Of a stretch of DNA of 64,000 bases, positions 12,540 to 26,825 are shown one piece after another (the first letter of the stretch is position 1; each line of letters starts with the position of its first letter). The notes below the pieces were generated by a model. The model saw nothing but the letters and a program-made list of their open reading frames with translations. It ran no database searches and was not told the DNA's origin. The position numbers were made by a program, and so were the translations under genes. The stretch is from Blasia pusilla (taxonomy: Eukaryota > Marchantiophyta > Marchantiopsida > Blasiales): NCBI GenBank assembly GCA_050084515.1, contig CM114272.1, positions 61,752,001 to 61,816,000 on the forward strand, in the 5' to 3' direction.

Positions 12540-14580
12540 TAGGATTGTGTGGGTCTTTTAGAGAAACCAATTTTTCAAGAGGAACTATAACAGCATCAGT
12601 ACTTTCCAGCTTCTAGCCTTTTTTCTTCTTCTTTTTTCAAATTTAACAAAGATAACTTGATTTATCAGACATAAATTTGAATAAAATTTCAAATTTGAAT
12701 CTAAAATTATGAAATTTGAAGCATTTACTTCGACCCATAGTGCAAGCTCTTGCCCAAGTTGGGATCCATCCCTCTATTGCCCATTACCAACCAAACTACT
12801 TTCTCCGCCATTGCTCTAGCCAAATCCGACCTTGTCTACCAACATTGCTAATTAGTAAATGAGATCTATATCTATTTATTTCATGGGATAAACTAGACAT
12901 TCCTACCAAAAATTGACCAAAAGACAAAGCGCATGTGAGGTTTAGGACCTAGATGAATTCATCTAATTTTTTGAAGTATCAACTATAGGATGAATCCAAC
13001 ACATCATCACCCTTATTGCAACTGTGATGTGCAATATAACACTTTTTTACTTTTAATTTTACATGAGTTGGAGGCTATGGTACTTCACCACTCATGAAGT
13101 ATGTCCAAAATTCACCTCTCTAGAGATTGTGTGCATGTTTAGCACATGCAAGTAATATCCAAGTTGCAACTCTAGAATTTTGTGAGAGGTAAATCCAGGC
13201 CTCCGGTGTGAGTGATGAAGTACCTCCTCTATCTCGTATAATCAACAATGAGACATGCAACACATGTATGAAGTGGCATAGGTGGGAGGACAAGCCACTC
13301 TACTTTTTTGGATTTTTTTTGGCCTCTAAGATGGAACGGTTAAAGATAAGAGAATCCACAAAGAAAAAACAAATAGAGGTTGACGCACTACTTAAAATAT
13401 TTACATACTTTTTTTCTTAAATCCCCTATGAGAAATCTTGCAAGAAGCATGATATCTAATTTGACATTGCAAACCAATTCTTCATGTTTCAAATCTTAAT
13501 CCATCTTCCAACTTCGTGCTCATGTCGAATTTAGTAAGTCGGGTTGTTCATCATTAGTATATAGCATTCTTGCAATGAAACTACTTCCTAGAGTTACAAT
13601 AACATCCTCAAGAAGTTTGACACACGCTCAAAAGTGCTTTTCCCAAGTAGTTGAATGGGACCCTCCAAGAGTCCAAGGAAAATTCCTTTTCCAAGGCTTC
13701 ACTAACTATAACTATTTAGGGGGCCAACCACAATTATTTTTGAGACTTAGAATCTACCCCCATAGGCTTATATTGACTTACATGTCATAAACCAAACTCT
13801 CTCATGCAATAACTAAATTCAACCACACCATGACATCACCCCCTCCATCCGAATGTACTCACCCCATAGGGCCTCAACCCCAAAAGGATTTGTCCCCTTT
13901 TCCCCACGTCATCCTCCTTTTGTGGTGAACAAACTTGACACCTATTTGTGACGAAGGGCTTATGATCGTGTTGACAAGAATTCATTCCTTCCATAGCATA
14001 TGGGGAAAATGAAAGGATATTATTAGTGGCTTCATCTCTAGTGATGCAGCTAACTTTGCAACAACTTTACTTCGTATACTATTTCGGGGCATGATCCTAA
14101 ACAATACGTCATATCTTTATGCTCTTAAGCCGAATGGTAAGCAAAACTATTCAAGATTGATATTGATATTATGATAATCTGACTCTAACTACTAAAAAGG
14201 AATATCAGCAGGTTTTTTAATCATGAATTTTAGAGAGAGAAAAAAAACGTGGAAACTTGGAATGAAATAATATTCGTTTTCGAGAAACTCCTCCAATATT
14301 TTACGCGAATGTTCGAGAATTTCCGGTGCGTAAGAAATTCTCGTTTTGATGAGGACGAAAGAGAAAGTTTAGGAAATGCTAATAAAGATTTGTTTCTTTT
14401 CTTTTCTATTGTGAAGGGGAAAGGGTTACGAAACTACGGAAATATCGCGAGAGTGAAAACGTCAGAATGGGAGTTCTTCTCGGGGGTATAATGTAACTTT
14501 ACACGCTTTTTCCCTCATGATTTCGTCGGTTTCCTTCACCTCAATAATAATAATAATTCCTTTTCTAATTTAAAGAAAAA
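12540..14580. other. Intergenic, no gene seen
   Basis: AT-rich DNA. Isolated open frames of 70-80 codons lack any recognisable domain. Confidence 0.5.
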
Positions 14581-14699
14581 AGTGGGAATGAGATTTTTAT
14601 CGGGTCATAAAGAAAATGTGACTCTAGATTCTTTTCCTTTTCCGTCCGGTCTGTCCTCTCTTTCTAAATTTGAGAAAGAAACAGCGAAGGGCCTTAACT

Positions 14700-14975
14700 C
14701 GGGTTCCGACGCCTCTGAACCGACTGACGGGAGTCCCGGCGCCTCTGAACCGACTGACGGGAGTCCCGACGCCTCTGAACAGACTAACGGGAGTCCCTGC
14801 GCCTCTGAACCGACTAACGGGAGTCCCGACGCCTCTGAACGGACTAACGGAGTCCCGACGCCTCTGAACGGACTAACGGTAGTCCCGACGCCACTGAACG
14901 GACCAACGGGAGTCCCGACGCCACTGAACGGACCAACGGGAGTCCCGACGCCTCTGGTAGCGAGTAACTCGGGTA
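14700..14975. repeat. 30-bp minisatellite, about nine units
   Basis: Unit 'gagtcccgacgcctctgaac' plus 'ggactaacgg' repeats about nine times. One unit is 29 bp, so an open frame running 14582-15016 switches from an ASEPTNGSPD decapeptide repeat to a VPTPLNGPTG decapeptide repeat. A second frame is also open through the first half. As 30 is a multiple of 3 and the unit lacks stops, open frames are expected by chance; whether it is translated is unknown. Confidence 0.85.
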
Positions 14976-15016
14976 GGTTACAGACGGAAGTCCTGGCTAC
15001 GGGCCTCAGAGCCTGA

Positions 15017-17451
15017 GCAGCTAGCAGTGCAAGATATCAGGGGCCCAGAGAAAAATCTGCAAATCAATCTGGATGCAGAGAATTATGACGGCAATCTGTG
15101 GGAGGTACTGGTCCGTGCAGTGACGGATTGGACACAAGGGGAGGGATCTCGGCAGGAGCGGCAGATTGGTCCGGTGCAGGTGCAAAGAACGAAGGCGATG
15201 TCTGGAATGGGTGAATCGCAGAGGGTCTGATCGAGCAGAGGCGGAGTAGAAGCAGATGAGGAGGAACGAGCAAGCGAGAAAAGGAATGGTCGATCGAGGC
15301 TTGTCGTTGCAGGAGTCAGATCTTTCCAACGGTGCGGGGAGGGAGGGACTCAGGGAGATGCACCGCGGGGACAGGGAGGGATGTGAGCGCTTCGGCATAG
15401 TCGTTCGAGCGGGAGCAGCGAAGTCGTGCTATGTCGTTATGCGTGTGTTGGGTACGACATCAAAGGACGTCACATTCACTCATCGCTGCTGAGATCGAGT
15501 GGTGGAGTGAAGGCTCGACAAAAGTCCGCGAGGTGTCGGATGCGCGATGTGTCACTGGTGACATTGCGAGCGACGAAGAAGATATTTTCTTTGCCTCCTG
15601 CGTCTGTGGGAAGCGGAGGAACTCGTCGATTTACGCTGTGCCTTCAATGCCGTTTAGAACATTAAAGTGACCGCAGAGAGGAGAACACGATAAGGATGCT
15701 ATCCGCTTCCGCGACCACAATTGAACGAAGCTTGCCTGCCGCTGAGAATTTGGGGCCTCAAAACGTTTCACTGCATAGTGCAAGTGGGCCTGCTCCCCTC
15801 TGCGGGAGCTTGTCGCTCGCATTCGGCGCTAGTGCACATCTCGGGCGCATTGCGGCACGCGTGTGAGTGGTTGGGAGCTTCGTGCGGATCGTTTTGTGGC
15901 AGTCCCACGGACTGGGCTTCCTAAATGCGGGAAGGATCTCCTGATGGAGAGGCCGACAAGAATGTAAATGCACTTTCACGCATTGATTCTATTCTCGTGG
16001 CCCTGCATATTGTCATTTCAGCGGAGCGGAAGCTGGAGCCGGCCTCCCTTCTACCGTACCTGTATAGAGTCTCCAGACTGCAGAGAAGTGAAGACTGCGT
16101 GATAACGAGTTTGTACTCTCGCGGTGTGTGATTGCCAGATGTTATTACTATGCTTAAGAGGGATATTTTTTCACTGCCGTCCTCCGGGCTAACAAGTAGA
16201 ATTTCATCCGTGACCACGGAAATCCATTCGCCTGTACCATGCCCTTCGGATTCCAGACCATGAAGACGAAACTTCATCAATGCTCGCATCGTCTCTTGCG
16301 CATTTGTTCATTTATTACACTCAGATGCGAGTGAAGGTGCTCCTGGCTTTTGTCGGAAATCCGGACTTTCTCCAGCCCAAGAAAGTGCCATTTTCGGCAC
16401 AATATTCGTGCGAGGTTTCGACGGTATTACCGTGCCGTTTTCATGTGAGACATACTCAATGCTGGATGCGGCAGTACGATCTAAATTAGGCACTTGTGAG
16501 AGTACAAAAACCTCTTCTCGTTCCTTACTTTTCAGGGAGGGACTTCCAAGCATCCTCCTGAGCTCCCTTCAACTGTAATGTCCAAGTGCATGACAGAATG
16601 AATGACCGGAATTGAAAACAATAAACAGACGTTGGCCATCGATGCAAATTGAACTTTATATATCTCAACAATTACCAATTCGCATTGCAATAGCAACGAT
16701 TTCCAGTATAAGGCATATCCCACTAAGTCCTTGTCAAATATTGCTACTTCACTTTACACTGCGGTGAACATGTTCACCATTGCAGACATCCACCATGCAC
16801 GAGTTGTTACTTCGCTTTCCAGTGTGGAAACGATTCGCCAGGGAACCCGAGGCGCGAACTCTAATGAAACCCGGTACTCTGCTACAATCGGATCAAGAGT
16901 TCCAGTCCATCTAATTACAGCAATGACAACGGCATCGAAGACATACCGGCGAGATCGTGATTATTACAAGCTGAAGGGAAATAAGTGAACAACTAGGCTA
17001 TGGCGGGGGCCACTTTCCCCCAGCCAGACACCTAACTCGACAATTGTTGCCTTCAGCTAGCACACCACAAATCTCATTGAGAAATACCCGCTGCAGTACA
17101 TTGCACTAGCAAAATTGCGAATGATTTGCACTCAATTTCACATAAACTGCAAGCGAAATAGAACCGATATTCTTGAAGCGATCCCAACTGCACTAATTTT
17201 ACTGGATCTCGCCGGATATCCAACTGGCACCGGCGTTACGACTGCACAATGCTGCAGAGAAGCTAGCTGACAGATGAAGCGGGTGCTTTCTCTTTCTTAT
17301 TACTACTAAGAGATTTACACAATGATGTCCAGGACTACGACAAGGTCCCTCAAATGAGGCAGCGAGGGAAAACAGCAGCACAGTATTAAAATACTTAATG
17401 GTCGGGTCTTCATAACATAGAAGGAACACTAAAAAGGTGGAATCGGGCATC
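15017..17451. other. Moderate-GC region, gene not identified
   Basis: Base composition rises to gene-like levels compared with the AT-rich flanks. It includes open frames such as 15921-16289 (minus, 122 codons) and 15021-15398 (minus, 125 codons), but I recognise no domain and no convincing splice chain. It may hold the PDX1 3' UTR (right end), a non-coding RNA or an unrecognised multi-exon gene. Confidence 0.4.
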
Positions 17452-18381
17452 TCAATCAGATCTCTCTGCAAAGCGCTCCACCTTCTTGTCCGACAAATTG
17501 ATTCCAACCATAGCTTCGCCAAGACCACAGCTTATCTCCGCCAACACATGCGGATCATTGTAGTGGGTCACTGCCTGCACGATGGCTCGGGCCCTTCTGA
17601 CAGGGTCACCACTCTTGAATATACCGGAGCCAACGAAAACACCATCACATCCTAGTTGCATCATCAAAGCGGCATCGGCGGGAGTTGCGATTCCACCCGC
17701 AGCGAAGTTGACTACCGGTAGACGACCCAGCTGCTTCGTTTGCCTCACGAGTTCATAAGGAGCGGCTATCTGCTTGGCGAATGTGAAAACCTCGTCATCA
17801 TCCAGGGCCTGCAATCGTCGAATGTCCCCCAACACAGTCCTCACGTGGCGCACCGCCTCCACGACGTTGCCAGTACCCGCTTCGCCTTTGGTCCTGATCA
17901 TTGCAGAACCCTCGGCGACCCTCCTAAGAGCCTCGCCCAAATTTCTGCAACCGCAGACGAATGGGATGTGGAAATTGTGCTTGTTAATGTGGTGTTGGTC
18001 ATCCGCAGGGGTGAGCACCTCGCTCTCGTCGATGAAGTCCACACCAATGGCTTCCAAAATCTGTGCTTCCACAAAGTGACCTATTCTGGCCTTCGCCATC
18101 ACAGGAATGGTGACCGCATTCTTAATATCCTTGATCATCTGTGGGTCACTCATACGAGCCACACCGCCTTGGGCCCTGATATCGGCCGGCACTCTCTCCA
18201 AAGCCATCACAGCTGCGGCACCAGCCTCCTCGGCGATCCGGGCTTGCTCGGCGTCAATTACATCCATGATGACTCCACCGCGCAGCATCTGTGCTAGACC
18301 GACCTTCACGGCATATGTCGACTTCTTACTATCTGCAAGCACTCCATTCCCGTAGACGGCAACCACACCGTTGTTTGCCAT
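17452..18381 (-). CDS. PDX1: Pyridoxal 5'-phosphate synthase subunit PDX1, intronless
   Basis: 309 aa, exactly the usual plant PDX1 length, in one exon. PDX1 condenses ribose 5-phosphate (or ribulose 5-phosphate), glyceraldehyde 3-phosphate and ammonia from its glutaminase partner PDX2 into PLP, in the cytosol, as a dodecamer of TIM barrels. Near-complete family similarity is visible: RGGVIMDV (34-41), [16 protein letters not shown] (62-77), MAKARIGHF with the first Schiff-base lysine K97, [10 protein letters not shown] (143-152), RTKGEAGTG with the second lysine K165, and [19 protein letters not shown] (226-244). The frame stays open upstream to 18483, but the ATG at 18381 gives the conserved [13 protein letters not shown] start, so I use it. 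No truncation or lost catalytic residue. The gene is antisense to an open frame at 17740-18297, a shadow. Confidence 0.97.
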   Translation of the reverse strand: MANNGVVAVYGNGVLADSKKSTYAVKVGLAQMLRGGVIMDVIDAEQARIAEEAGAAAVMALERVPADIRAQGGVARMSDPQMIKDIKNAVTIPVMAKARIGHFVEAQILEAIGVDFIDESEVLTPADDQHHINKHNFHIPFVCGCRNLGEALRRVAEGSAMIRTKGEAGTGNVVEAVRHVRTVLGDIRRLQALDDDEVFTFAKQIAAPYELVRQTKQLGRLPVVNFAAGGIATPADAALMMQLGCDGVFVGSGIFKSGDPVRRARAIVQAVTHYNDPHVLAEISCGLGEAMVGINLSDKKVERFAERSD

Positions 18382-18505
18382 CTCTCCGCCTCGCCCGACG
18401 TCCGAATCGAAACCCAAAGACGCCCAACACGCACTGCTCAACAGCCGCTGTCCGATGTGAGCCACCGGTCTGCAATTGCCCAATCAGCGGACTCTTCTCT
18501 ACACG

Positions 18506-18534
18506 CTCTCTCTCTCTCTCTCTCTCTCTCTCCC
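18506..18534 (-). promoter_or_regulatory. GA-rich tract in the PDX1 leader
   Basis: (CT)n on the plus strand, hence (GA)n in the PDX1 sense direction, about 125-150 bp upstream of the start codon. It parallels the GA tracts upstream of LPPE. Confidence 0.6.
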
Positions 18535-18639
18535 CTCTCTCTCCCCACACTCCTCACTCTCCCTCCCCTCCCAATCCTCCCAACTGCTTACTGCTTCAGG
18601 CTGCCTCGATCGTGTCCTAAATGAACACCAGCGCTCTCC

Positions 18640-19640
18640 TCGGATTGCAACTTCCGTCGGCCAAAGTGCTGAATGAAACAGTAGTGGATTACGAGCGACG
18701 ATGGCAGAATAATCTCTCCCTTACTTACTCACCAACCGTAAATAGTAAACTCACAGCCTCGATTTCGGTGGAATTAACCCAATCCGCTCTGCTCGAATTC
18801 GCGTCGTCTGCACCCCCTTCTCCCCCACCTTCCTAGTCCCGAGTCCCCCATCTGGTCCGCCCTCGTCCACGTCCCGGGCACCCCACCATTCTTCGGGTCG
18901 CGTCCCTTCCCTAACATTCGCGCGAGGGCAACCCTAACCCTAACTCCCCAGATTAGGACCCCCGTTTACCGCCTCGCTAACCCGCCCGGTGACCTACCCC
19001 ATCGCCACTTTCGTGGGAAACGAGTAACCATTGCCGCTTTAGCTGCAACTGCTGTTCTGTCTCGCCAGGAGGACCGTTGCGCCGAAATAGAGAACCACGT
19101 GGCGAAATGTAAATCACCCCCGCGCTTTGTATGTTGTCGACCCACGAGGCCAGTTCGTTTGCCCCGTCAGCGAACACCCCCCCCCACCGCGCCCCCCATC
19201 CGTACAGGCTTCGCTTTCTCCCCCGGTCCACTTGTTTTCCCTCTCCGCGTAGGACTCGCAAAATGTCCTCCAATCGCGAACGTCTCTGTCCTTTCCTTTC
19301 CTTTCCTTTCCTTTGTCTTCTTTCCTTCCTTCCTTCCTTCGCGATCTTTTCTTTTCCGTTCCGTTCCGTTCCGTCCCGTCCCGTCCTTTCGCTTCTTGTG
19401 TCTTCTACTCGGTACTAGAACTCTCGGGGGAAGAACGTCCAGCCTACAGTGCCTCTGCCTTTCTTGAGTCGCAAGAAATGCTCCGCCTTCCAAGCGCAGC
19501 CGAAACTTCTACTTGAAGGAATCTTCTCATCCTTCCCTTGGCAAAGATAAGGCTGTCCGGACAAAAGTTCGAGAAATATGTGGAGAGACGGCCACTAATT
19601 TTCGTCGGTCTTAAAACAAACTTGTTTATCATGTGCTTCA
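18640..19640. promoter_or_regulatory. PDX1 upstream region with telo-box and G-box
   Basis: GC-richer DNA upstream of PDX1. A telo-box-like ACCCTAACCCTAA lies at about 18930-18943, and a G-box CCACGTGG at 19095-19102. A compound pyrimidine microsatellite (TTTCC)n, (TTCC)n and (GTTCC)n spans 19293-19387. Motif identities are direct; use in PDX1 control is inference. Confidence 0.45.
19293..19387. repeat. Compound pyrimidine microsatellite
   Basis: Successive (CTTTC)n, (TTCC)n and (GTTCC/GTCCC)n runs, all-pyrimidine on the plus strand; capable of triplex-type structure. It produces spurious open frames. Confidence 0.85.
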
Positions 19641-19916
19641 TGAAAAATAATACAAAAGATTTTTTTTCTTTATTTCAAACATCTAATTGACACGTGGGCC
19701 GTTAGAAAATAATAATTTATGTTATTAAAAATGGAATCTTTTATTTATCATCAAACATCTAACTGGCCCTCGGGCCATGAGAAAATATTTTTCCTATTAC
19801 AATCACTAAGAGAAAATATGGACAAAATAAAAATAGTTTTTGTTTTTTTTTTTGGAATATGATTAATATTGTGTGAGTCACATAATGTATACCAATAATT
19901 ATTCAACAAGTCAAAA

Positions 19917-20110
19917 CTAGTGTACAACCCGTGCACTGGATTAATAGCACTTTATACTAATTCAAATTTATTTTCTTTCTTGACCCTAAAAGATGATATT
20001 GTTCCTCATAATATGAAAAGCATCTTTTTACTACCCGAGCGCCATGTCTCAATTAAACAAGTGTTCGGAAATCAAGAAGGAGATCTCCATGACATCTTAG
20101 ATGGAAATTG
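19917..20110 (-). mobile_element. Helitron 3' terminus (partial)
   Basis: Read on the minus strand the sequence ends AGTGCACGGGTTGTACACTAG followed by T, matching the CTAG-T rule and the GTGCACGGG wording of the other Helitrons here. The matching TC start to the right was not located with confidence, so the right border is nominal. Confidence 0.4.
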
Positions 20111-20232
20111 AAAAAAGGTATGGTAAGGGGCTACCTAAGGAGGTATTTTGTTCCTAACAAGGTGGTGGTCATAACCTTAGAATGGGAAGCCTTAATAAGG
20201 AGTAATGATACAAGGAGTCATTTCTTTGTATT

Positions 20233-20646
20233 GTGAGAAAACATAAAGTGACGAAATCACTGAAATCTTTACAAAAATTGGAGATACAAAGTGGCCTAGT
20301 CCGTCCGTGCGCTCACAGAATAGCTTCGATGGAACCTGAACATGGAGATAACTCGACATACGAGAATGCGCTACCGCTGCGGCTTTCAACTATTTCACTA
20401 CTCGGGAAACTAGGGTTTTTTACCTATTTTTCTTCGGTTCTATCAATAGAAAACTTTTGCCCCCCGCGTCGTCTTGGCAATATAGGGTTACATAATTCTA
20501 GTAACGTTACTCCATAAACCACCTACGTCATATTACTATGACTCTTTTGGCGTTTAAGTCGGAACCATCAATCTAGGCTTCTCCTCATACAATGAGGTCG
20601 ATCAGATTAATGGTGCTCAGAAAAGTGGATGTTGAGAATCCAACAT
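20233..20646. mobile_element. LTR-like dispersed repeat, copy 2
   Basis: Diverged relative of 3933-4270, sharing 'ataactcgacatacgagaat', 'ctactcgggaaactagggtt' and a terminal 'gagaatccaaca'. No coding content; flanking duplication not evident. Confidence 0.5.
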
Positions 20647-20774
20647 TTATCCCCATAATCTTGTTCTCATATGCGCCATAGTTACACACATATCCTTATG
20701 TGATTCTATACGACAAAGAAACGTGATAAGTGACAAATTTGTGAGTTAAAGAAATACGAAGATAGTAGTACTAC

Positions 20775-20819
20775 ATGGCCCGCCCATACAATGCACTTGG
20801 CATTGTATGGGCAGGCCAT
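20775..20819. repeat. 20-bp hairpin with one mismatch
   Basis: Arms 20775-20794 and 20800-20819 pair at 19 of 20 positions around the loop ACTTG. The arm includes CGCCCATACAATGC. Confidence 0.85.
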
Positions 20820-20905
20820 TTGGCTGTATGCTTAGATTTTTTTGTTTTTTAGATATACAAAGTCTATGGTATTGCCCTCGCTTAAGGACAGGACTTTTGT
20901 GGCTG

Positions 20906-21100
20906 TATGCTTAGATTTTTTGTTTTTTATTCCTCTTCAAATAAAAAACAAAAAATTCTAAGCATATTTCCAATCTTCTTCTTTCTTTAATTCGAGAAAT
21001 ATGCTTAGATTTTTTTGTCCATTATTCCTCTTCAAATAAAAAACAAAAAAATCTAAACATATTTCCTATCTTCTTCTTTCTTTAATTCGAGAAATTGTGG
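20906..21100. repeat. Duplicated foldback element, two ~96-bp units
   Basis: Each unit is itself an inverted repeat: 'tatgcttagattttttg' at the left faces 'caaaaaattctaagcata' at the right around 'cctcttc'. The unit (starting 20906 and about 21000) also carries 'cttcttctttctttaattcg'. MITE-like foldback sequence, duplicated in tandem. Confidence 0.75.
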
Positions 21101-23083
<1,983 letters not shown>

Positions 23084-23305
23084 TAGGAGCAAGATTGCAC
23101 GTGGACAAAGTCCATGTCCGTCCTATGGAAGGACTTTTCCTTGTAGGCCCTATCTTCCCCTTCTTTCTTATCCCTCCTCTTGCCTCCATGTTCTGCACGT
23201 TCCCGTTTCTTTCTTCCTCTACTCCCTCTCCCTTATTCAGGGTTGCACATGGACAAAGTTTGTGGCTGCGGACATGTCCATGTCCACAGACTGTGGAAAA
23301 CTTCT
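23084..23305. repeat. GGACATGTCC-rich dispersed repeat, left flank of Copia
   Basis: Contains 'gtggacaaagtccatgtccg', 'gcggacatgtccatgtccac' and a pyrimidine-rich middle. The right flank of the Copia element (28500-28735) has the same style, so the Copia element may have inserted within this repeat. Confidence 0.5.
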
Positions 23306-23609
23306 AAAGAAGCATAACTGGCAAGAAACGACTCTCACACTCACATACCATCATGGAGAACGAAATTTGCAATGAGAGAATGATTAGAGGCTGGTCCCCT
23401 TCTCAATTATATAGGGTATGTACAAGAAACCCTAACCCTAACCCTAACCTTAACTATAGTCTTGAGTTAGACTAACTGTGATTAACTAACCCTAGTTAAG
23501 ATAATCACGCTTAACTGACTAATCAAGATTAAGCTTCCCTACTTCGTGTGAGTACCAAATATAGCAGTTCAGATGTCTCATGAGCTTGACTGTAACTCAA
23601 TCTTCAATA
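23306..23609 (-). repeat. Copia 3' LTR
   Basis: Matches 28249-28497 with substitutions. It is longer because it carries a run of CCCTAA-type telomere-like repeats (23429-23453) and extra sequence. It begins TATTGAAGATTGAG on the minus strand after the polypurine tract. Confidence 0.85.
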
Positions 23610-23721
23610 CTCCCCCTCAAGCTCATATTGATATCTCAAACGTCTAAATCATTTCTAAACATCTCAAACTTATCTCTAGACAATGCCTTTGTAAAGATGT
23701 CAGCAATTTGTTGATCTATAC

Positions 23722-24276
23722 CTATATACACAAGATCAATTTCTCCTGCAAGTACTTTCTCTCTGATAAATGATAATGCACCTCAATATGCTTTGTACAA
23801 GCATGAAACACAGGGTTATTAGCAAGCTTGATGCTACTAATATTATCTACATATATTACATTAGGTCCTAAGTTACTAACACCAATCTCAACAAGTAATC
23901 GATGAAGCCACACCGCCTCACATGCTGCATTGATGGCTCCTTTGTACTCAGCCTCTCTTGAAGATAAAGCAACTGTAGGTTTCTTCTTTGAAGCCCAACT
24001 TATAGCTGCGCTTCCCAAAGTAAATGAATAACCAGAGGTGGAGTGTCGATTAGACACGCTTCCTGCCCAATCAGCATCTATGAATCCCTGTAATTGAAAA
24101 CTCAGAGAAGGTTCAAATTGAAGCCCGAATTGAATAGAGAATTTCACGTACGGCATAATCATCCTCACAACATCAAGGTGATGTTTTCGAGGTGCTTGCA
24201 TAAACTGGCTCACTAGGCCAACAACATAGCTAAAATATGGTCTGGTTATAGTTAGATAGATTAAACTTCCAACCAT
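23722..24276 (-). pseudogene. Copia RNase H domain
   Basis: 184-codon open frame with the Copia RT/RNase H tail: GSLIYLTITRPYFSYVVG at the start, DADWAGS, SSREAEYKG and the CTKHIEVHYH end that is nearly invariant in plant Copia elements. Acidic RNase H residues (D of DADWAG, E of SREAEY, D of YVDN) are present. It is detached from a functional RT by upstream stops. Confidence 0.9.
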
Positions 24277-25620
24277 GCGCCTGTACGTATTAGAATCTGC
24301 AAGCAGCTCTCCTTAATCCACTCTTAGCTTCACACTATGGTCCAATGGTATAGAGATTGGCTTACAAGCCGTCATGCCATATTTTGAAAGCATATGAAGA
24401 GCATATTGTCGTTGTAGTAATCACATGCTCTCTCCAACCTTGATAAACTTAATACCAAGGAAGTACGTGAGTTCTCCCAAATCCTTCATATCAAATTCTA
24501 TTTGTAACTTAAGCTTGACTTGTTGTACTATTTCTTCAGTACTCCCAGTAATAAGGAGACCGTCAGCATACAACACAATGAGAACCGTATGATCTTATCC
24601 TCTCAAGACATATAACGAGGAGTCAGAATCACATACCCTAAAATCCCACTCTTGTAGGACGTATGTAATCTTGCCATACCAAGCTCTTGGAGCTTGTTTG
24701 AGCCCGTATAGAGCTTTCTTCAACCTGCATACGCGAAATGGAAACTTGGGATGCTCATATCCATATGGTTAAGTCATATATACCTCCTCGTATAGATCTC
24801 CATTCAAGAAAGCATTCTTGACATCCATGTGATGTAATCTCCATTTCTTAATTGTTGCAACTGCAACTATTGTTCTCGTAGTAGCCATCTTTGCAGTAGG
24901 GCTAAATTTTTCCTCATAATCGTGCCATATTATTGTGCATAACCCTTAGCCACCAATCTCGCTTTGTATCTGTTAATTGTACCATCTTGATTGTGCTTGA
25001 TTTTGTAAACCCATTTGCAACCAATAGCTTTCTTATCCGGAGGTATATCAACCAGCTCCCATGTTTGTTGATGTCTTAATGCAGCAAGCTCTTCCTCCAT
25101 AACATCAATCTATTCGACTTTACTTGCAACTTCTTCAAAACAACTCGGCTCCTGTTCTTGAAGGGTAGTCATCATATATGCATGATGTGTCGAAGGAAAC
25201 CTTCATTTATGAATCTATGAACTTGATGTGTAACTCTACTTGATCTACAAAGTTATTATTCAGAGGTAGATACCTCTGACACTTTACTCAAGCTCTGACT
25301 AGTGTCAACGGATTGAATACGTACTCTTCCCGTCCATGGACTCACAGATTTAACTGATGAATCTAGGACCCCTTCTAATCTTGCACTAGTACTTGGGGAA
25401 GTTGAAGACAATGTCTGTTGGTTTACAGTCACATTCTCCCCCTCAACAAACGAGTTTAGAAGTGGAATAGGCTTAGATGGAGCATACCATGACTTCAGCT
25501 CATCAAAGACAATATCGCGACTAATAATAAGTTGCTTAGAGGATAGAATGTAGCACTTATACCCCTTAGTTCCATCAGCATAGCCAATGAAGATACATCT
25601 TTTAGACTTGGGATCTAATT
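24277..25620 (-). pseudogene. Copia reverse transcriptase, degenerate
   Basis: Fragments on the minus strand read WVYKIKHNQDGTINRYKARL near 24970-25010 and VLIVLYADGLLITGSTEE near 24540-24600. The active-site YVDD is YADG here, losing the second catalytic Asp. Multiple stops interrupt the domain. Confidence 0.8.
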
Positions 25621-25621
25621 T

Positions 25622-26700
25622 CTAACGTCTCTCAGAAGGAACATGAGCATAATAAATACAGCCAAATACTTTCAAGAAGGAAAAATCAGGTTTACTTCCT
25701 GTGAAGACTTCGAATGGAGTTTTATCATGAACCCGTGTTGTTGGAGTTCGGTTGATTAAGAAGACTGCACATGCTTCAGCCTCTGCCCAATACACCTTAG
25801 GCATGTTCTTCTCATTCAGCATAGCTCATGCCGCTTCAGCAATATGTCAATTCTTCCTCTCAGCAACTCCATTTTATTGTGGAGAATAACGACAAGTCAC
25901 TTGACGTTGGATATCATTATGACATAAGTAGTCATCAAACTCTATTGAAATATACTCTCCTCCTCCATCACAACACAATTTCAGAATATGTTCTCCAGTC
26001 TGCTTCTCTACTAGAACTCTGAATATTTGGAACACTGTGAATACCTCTGACTTGGCTTTTAGAAAGTATACCCATATATATCTAGAGAAGTCATCAATAA
26101 ATGAAACAAAGTACTGGAAATCACTAAGGCTATTTTGTGATGTTATTCACACATCACTGTGGATCAACTCCAATATCCTGGATGCTCTTCTACCTTGCTT
26201 TGGAAAAGGAAATCTAGCTTATTTTCCAAATTGGCAAGCAGGACATACCTCTAATGTAGCAGGACTTGCTAATTTAGGGAGTCCTATTACTATATTAGAT
26301 GATGAAAGACTCTGTAATCTTTGAAGATTCATATGTCTAATTCTTTTATGCCATATATTTAGATTTTTGACTTGTTGGCCGGTTTGACCATACATTGTTG
26401 TTTGAATCTCTAGCATAGAAACATCTGTGTTAAACTTCACTTGATAACCCTCTTCTACTATTTGTCCTACAGAGATCAGTTTCTTGCAATGGTAGGAACA
26501 TAGAGAACATTTCCAAGAGCACAAAGACCATCTGATGCTATTGGAACTTTTCTGATATGCGTGATATGATGTTGAGTGTCATCTCATGTGAGCACAATTG
26601 CAAGATCTTTCACCGGCTCCAAACTACTTAACCATTTAGCTTGTGAGGTCATATGATTTGATGCACCAGAGTCAATGTACCAATCTGTTGTTGAGTTTTT
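25622..26700 (-). pseudogene. Copia protease and integrase, degenerate
   Basis: Minus strand, upstream to downstream: aspartic protease site IDSGASNHM near 26670, GAG-pre-integrase segment with IWHKRIRHMN and CPACQFGK (26219-26524), and integrase end with KVYWAEAEACAVFLINRTPT and LKVFGCIYYAHV (25622-25822). The middle, holding the catalytic Asp residues, is broken by stops. Confidence 0.85.
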
Positions 26701-26825
26701 CTTGACCATTGCTCCCATATGATGAGTCATGACCAAGACATGCTTCATTTTTTAATGTTGTTGTTCTTGGTACTGCTCTTGGTGTTGTTGCTCCACATAG
26801 TTTTGTTGATGTAAGGCTCCTCTTC

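Noticed and set aside
17740-18297. 185-codon plus-strand open frame
   Set aside because: Exact antisense shadow of PDX1; no independent domain.
23429-23453. Telomere or interstitial telomere site
   Set aside because: Only a few CCCTAA units, located inside a Copia LTR; not a chromosome end.
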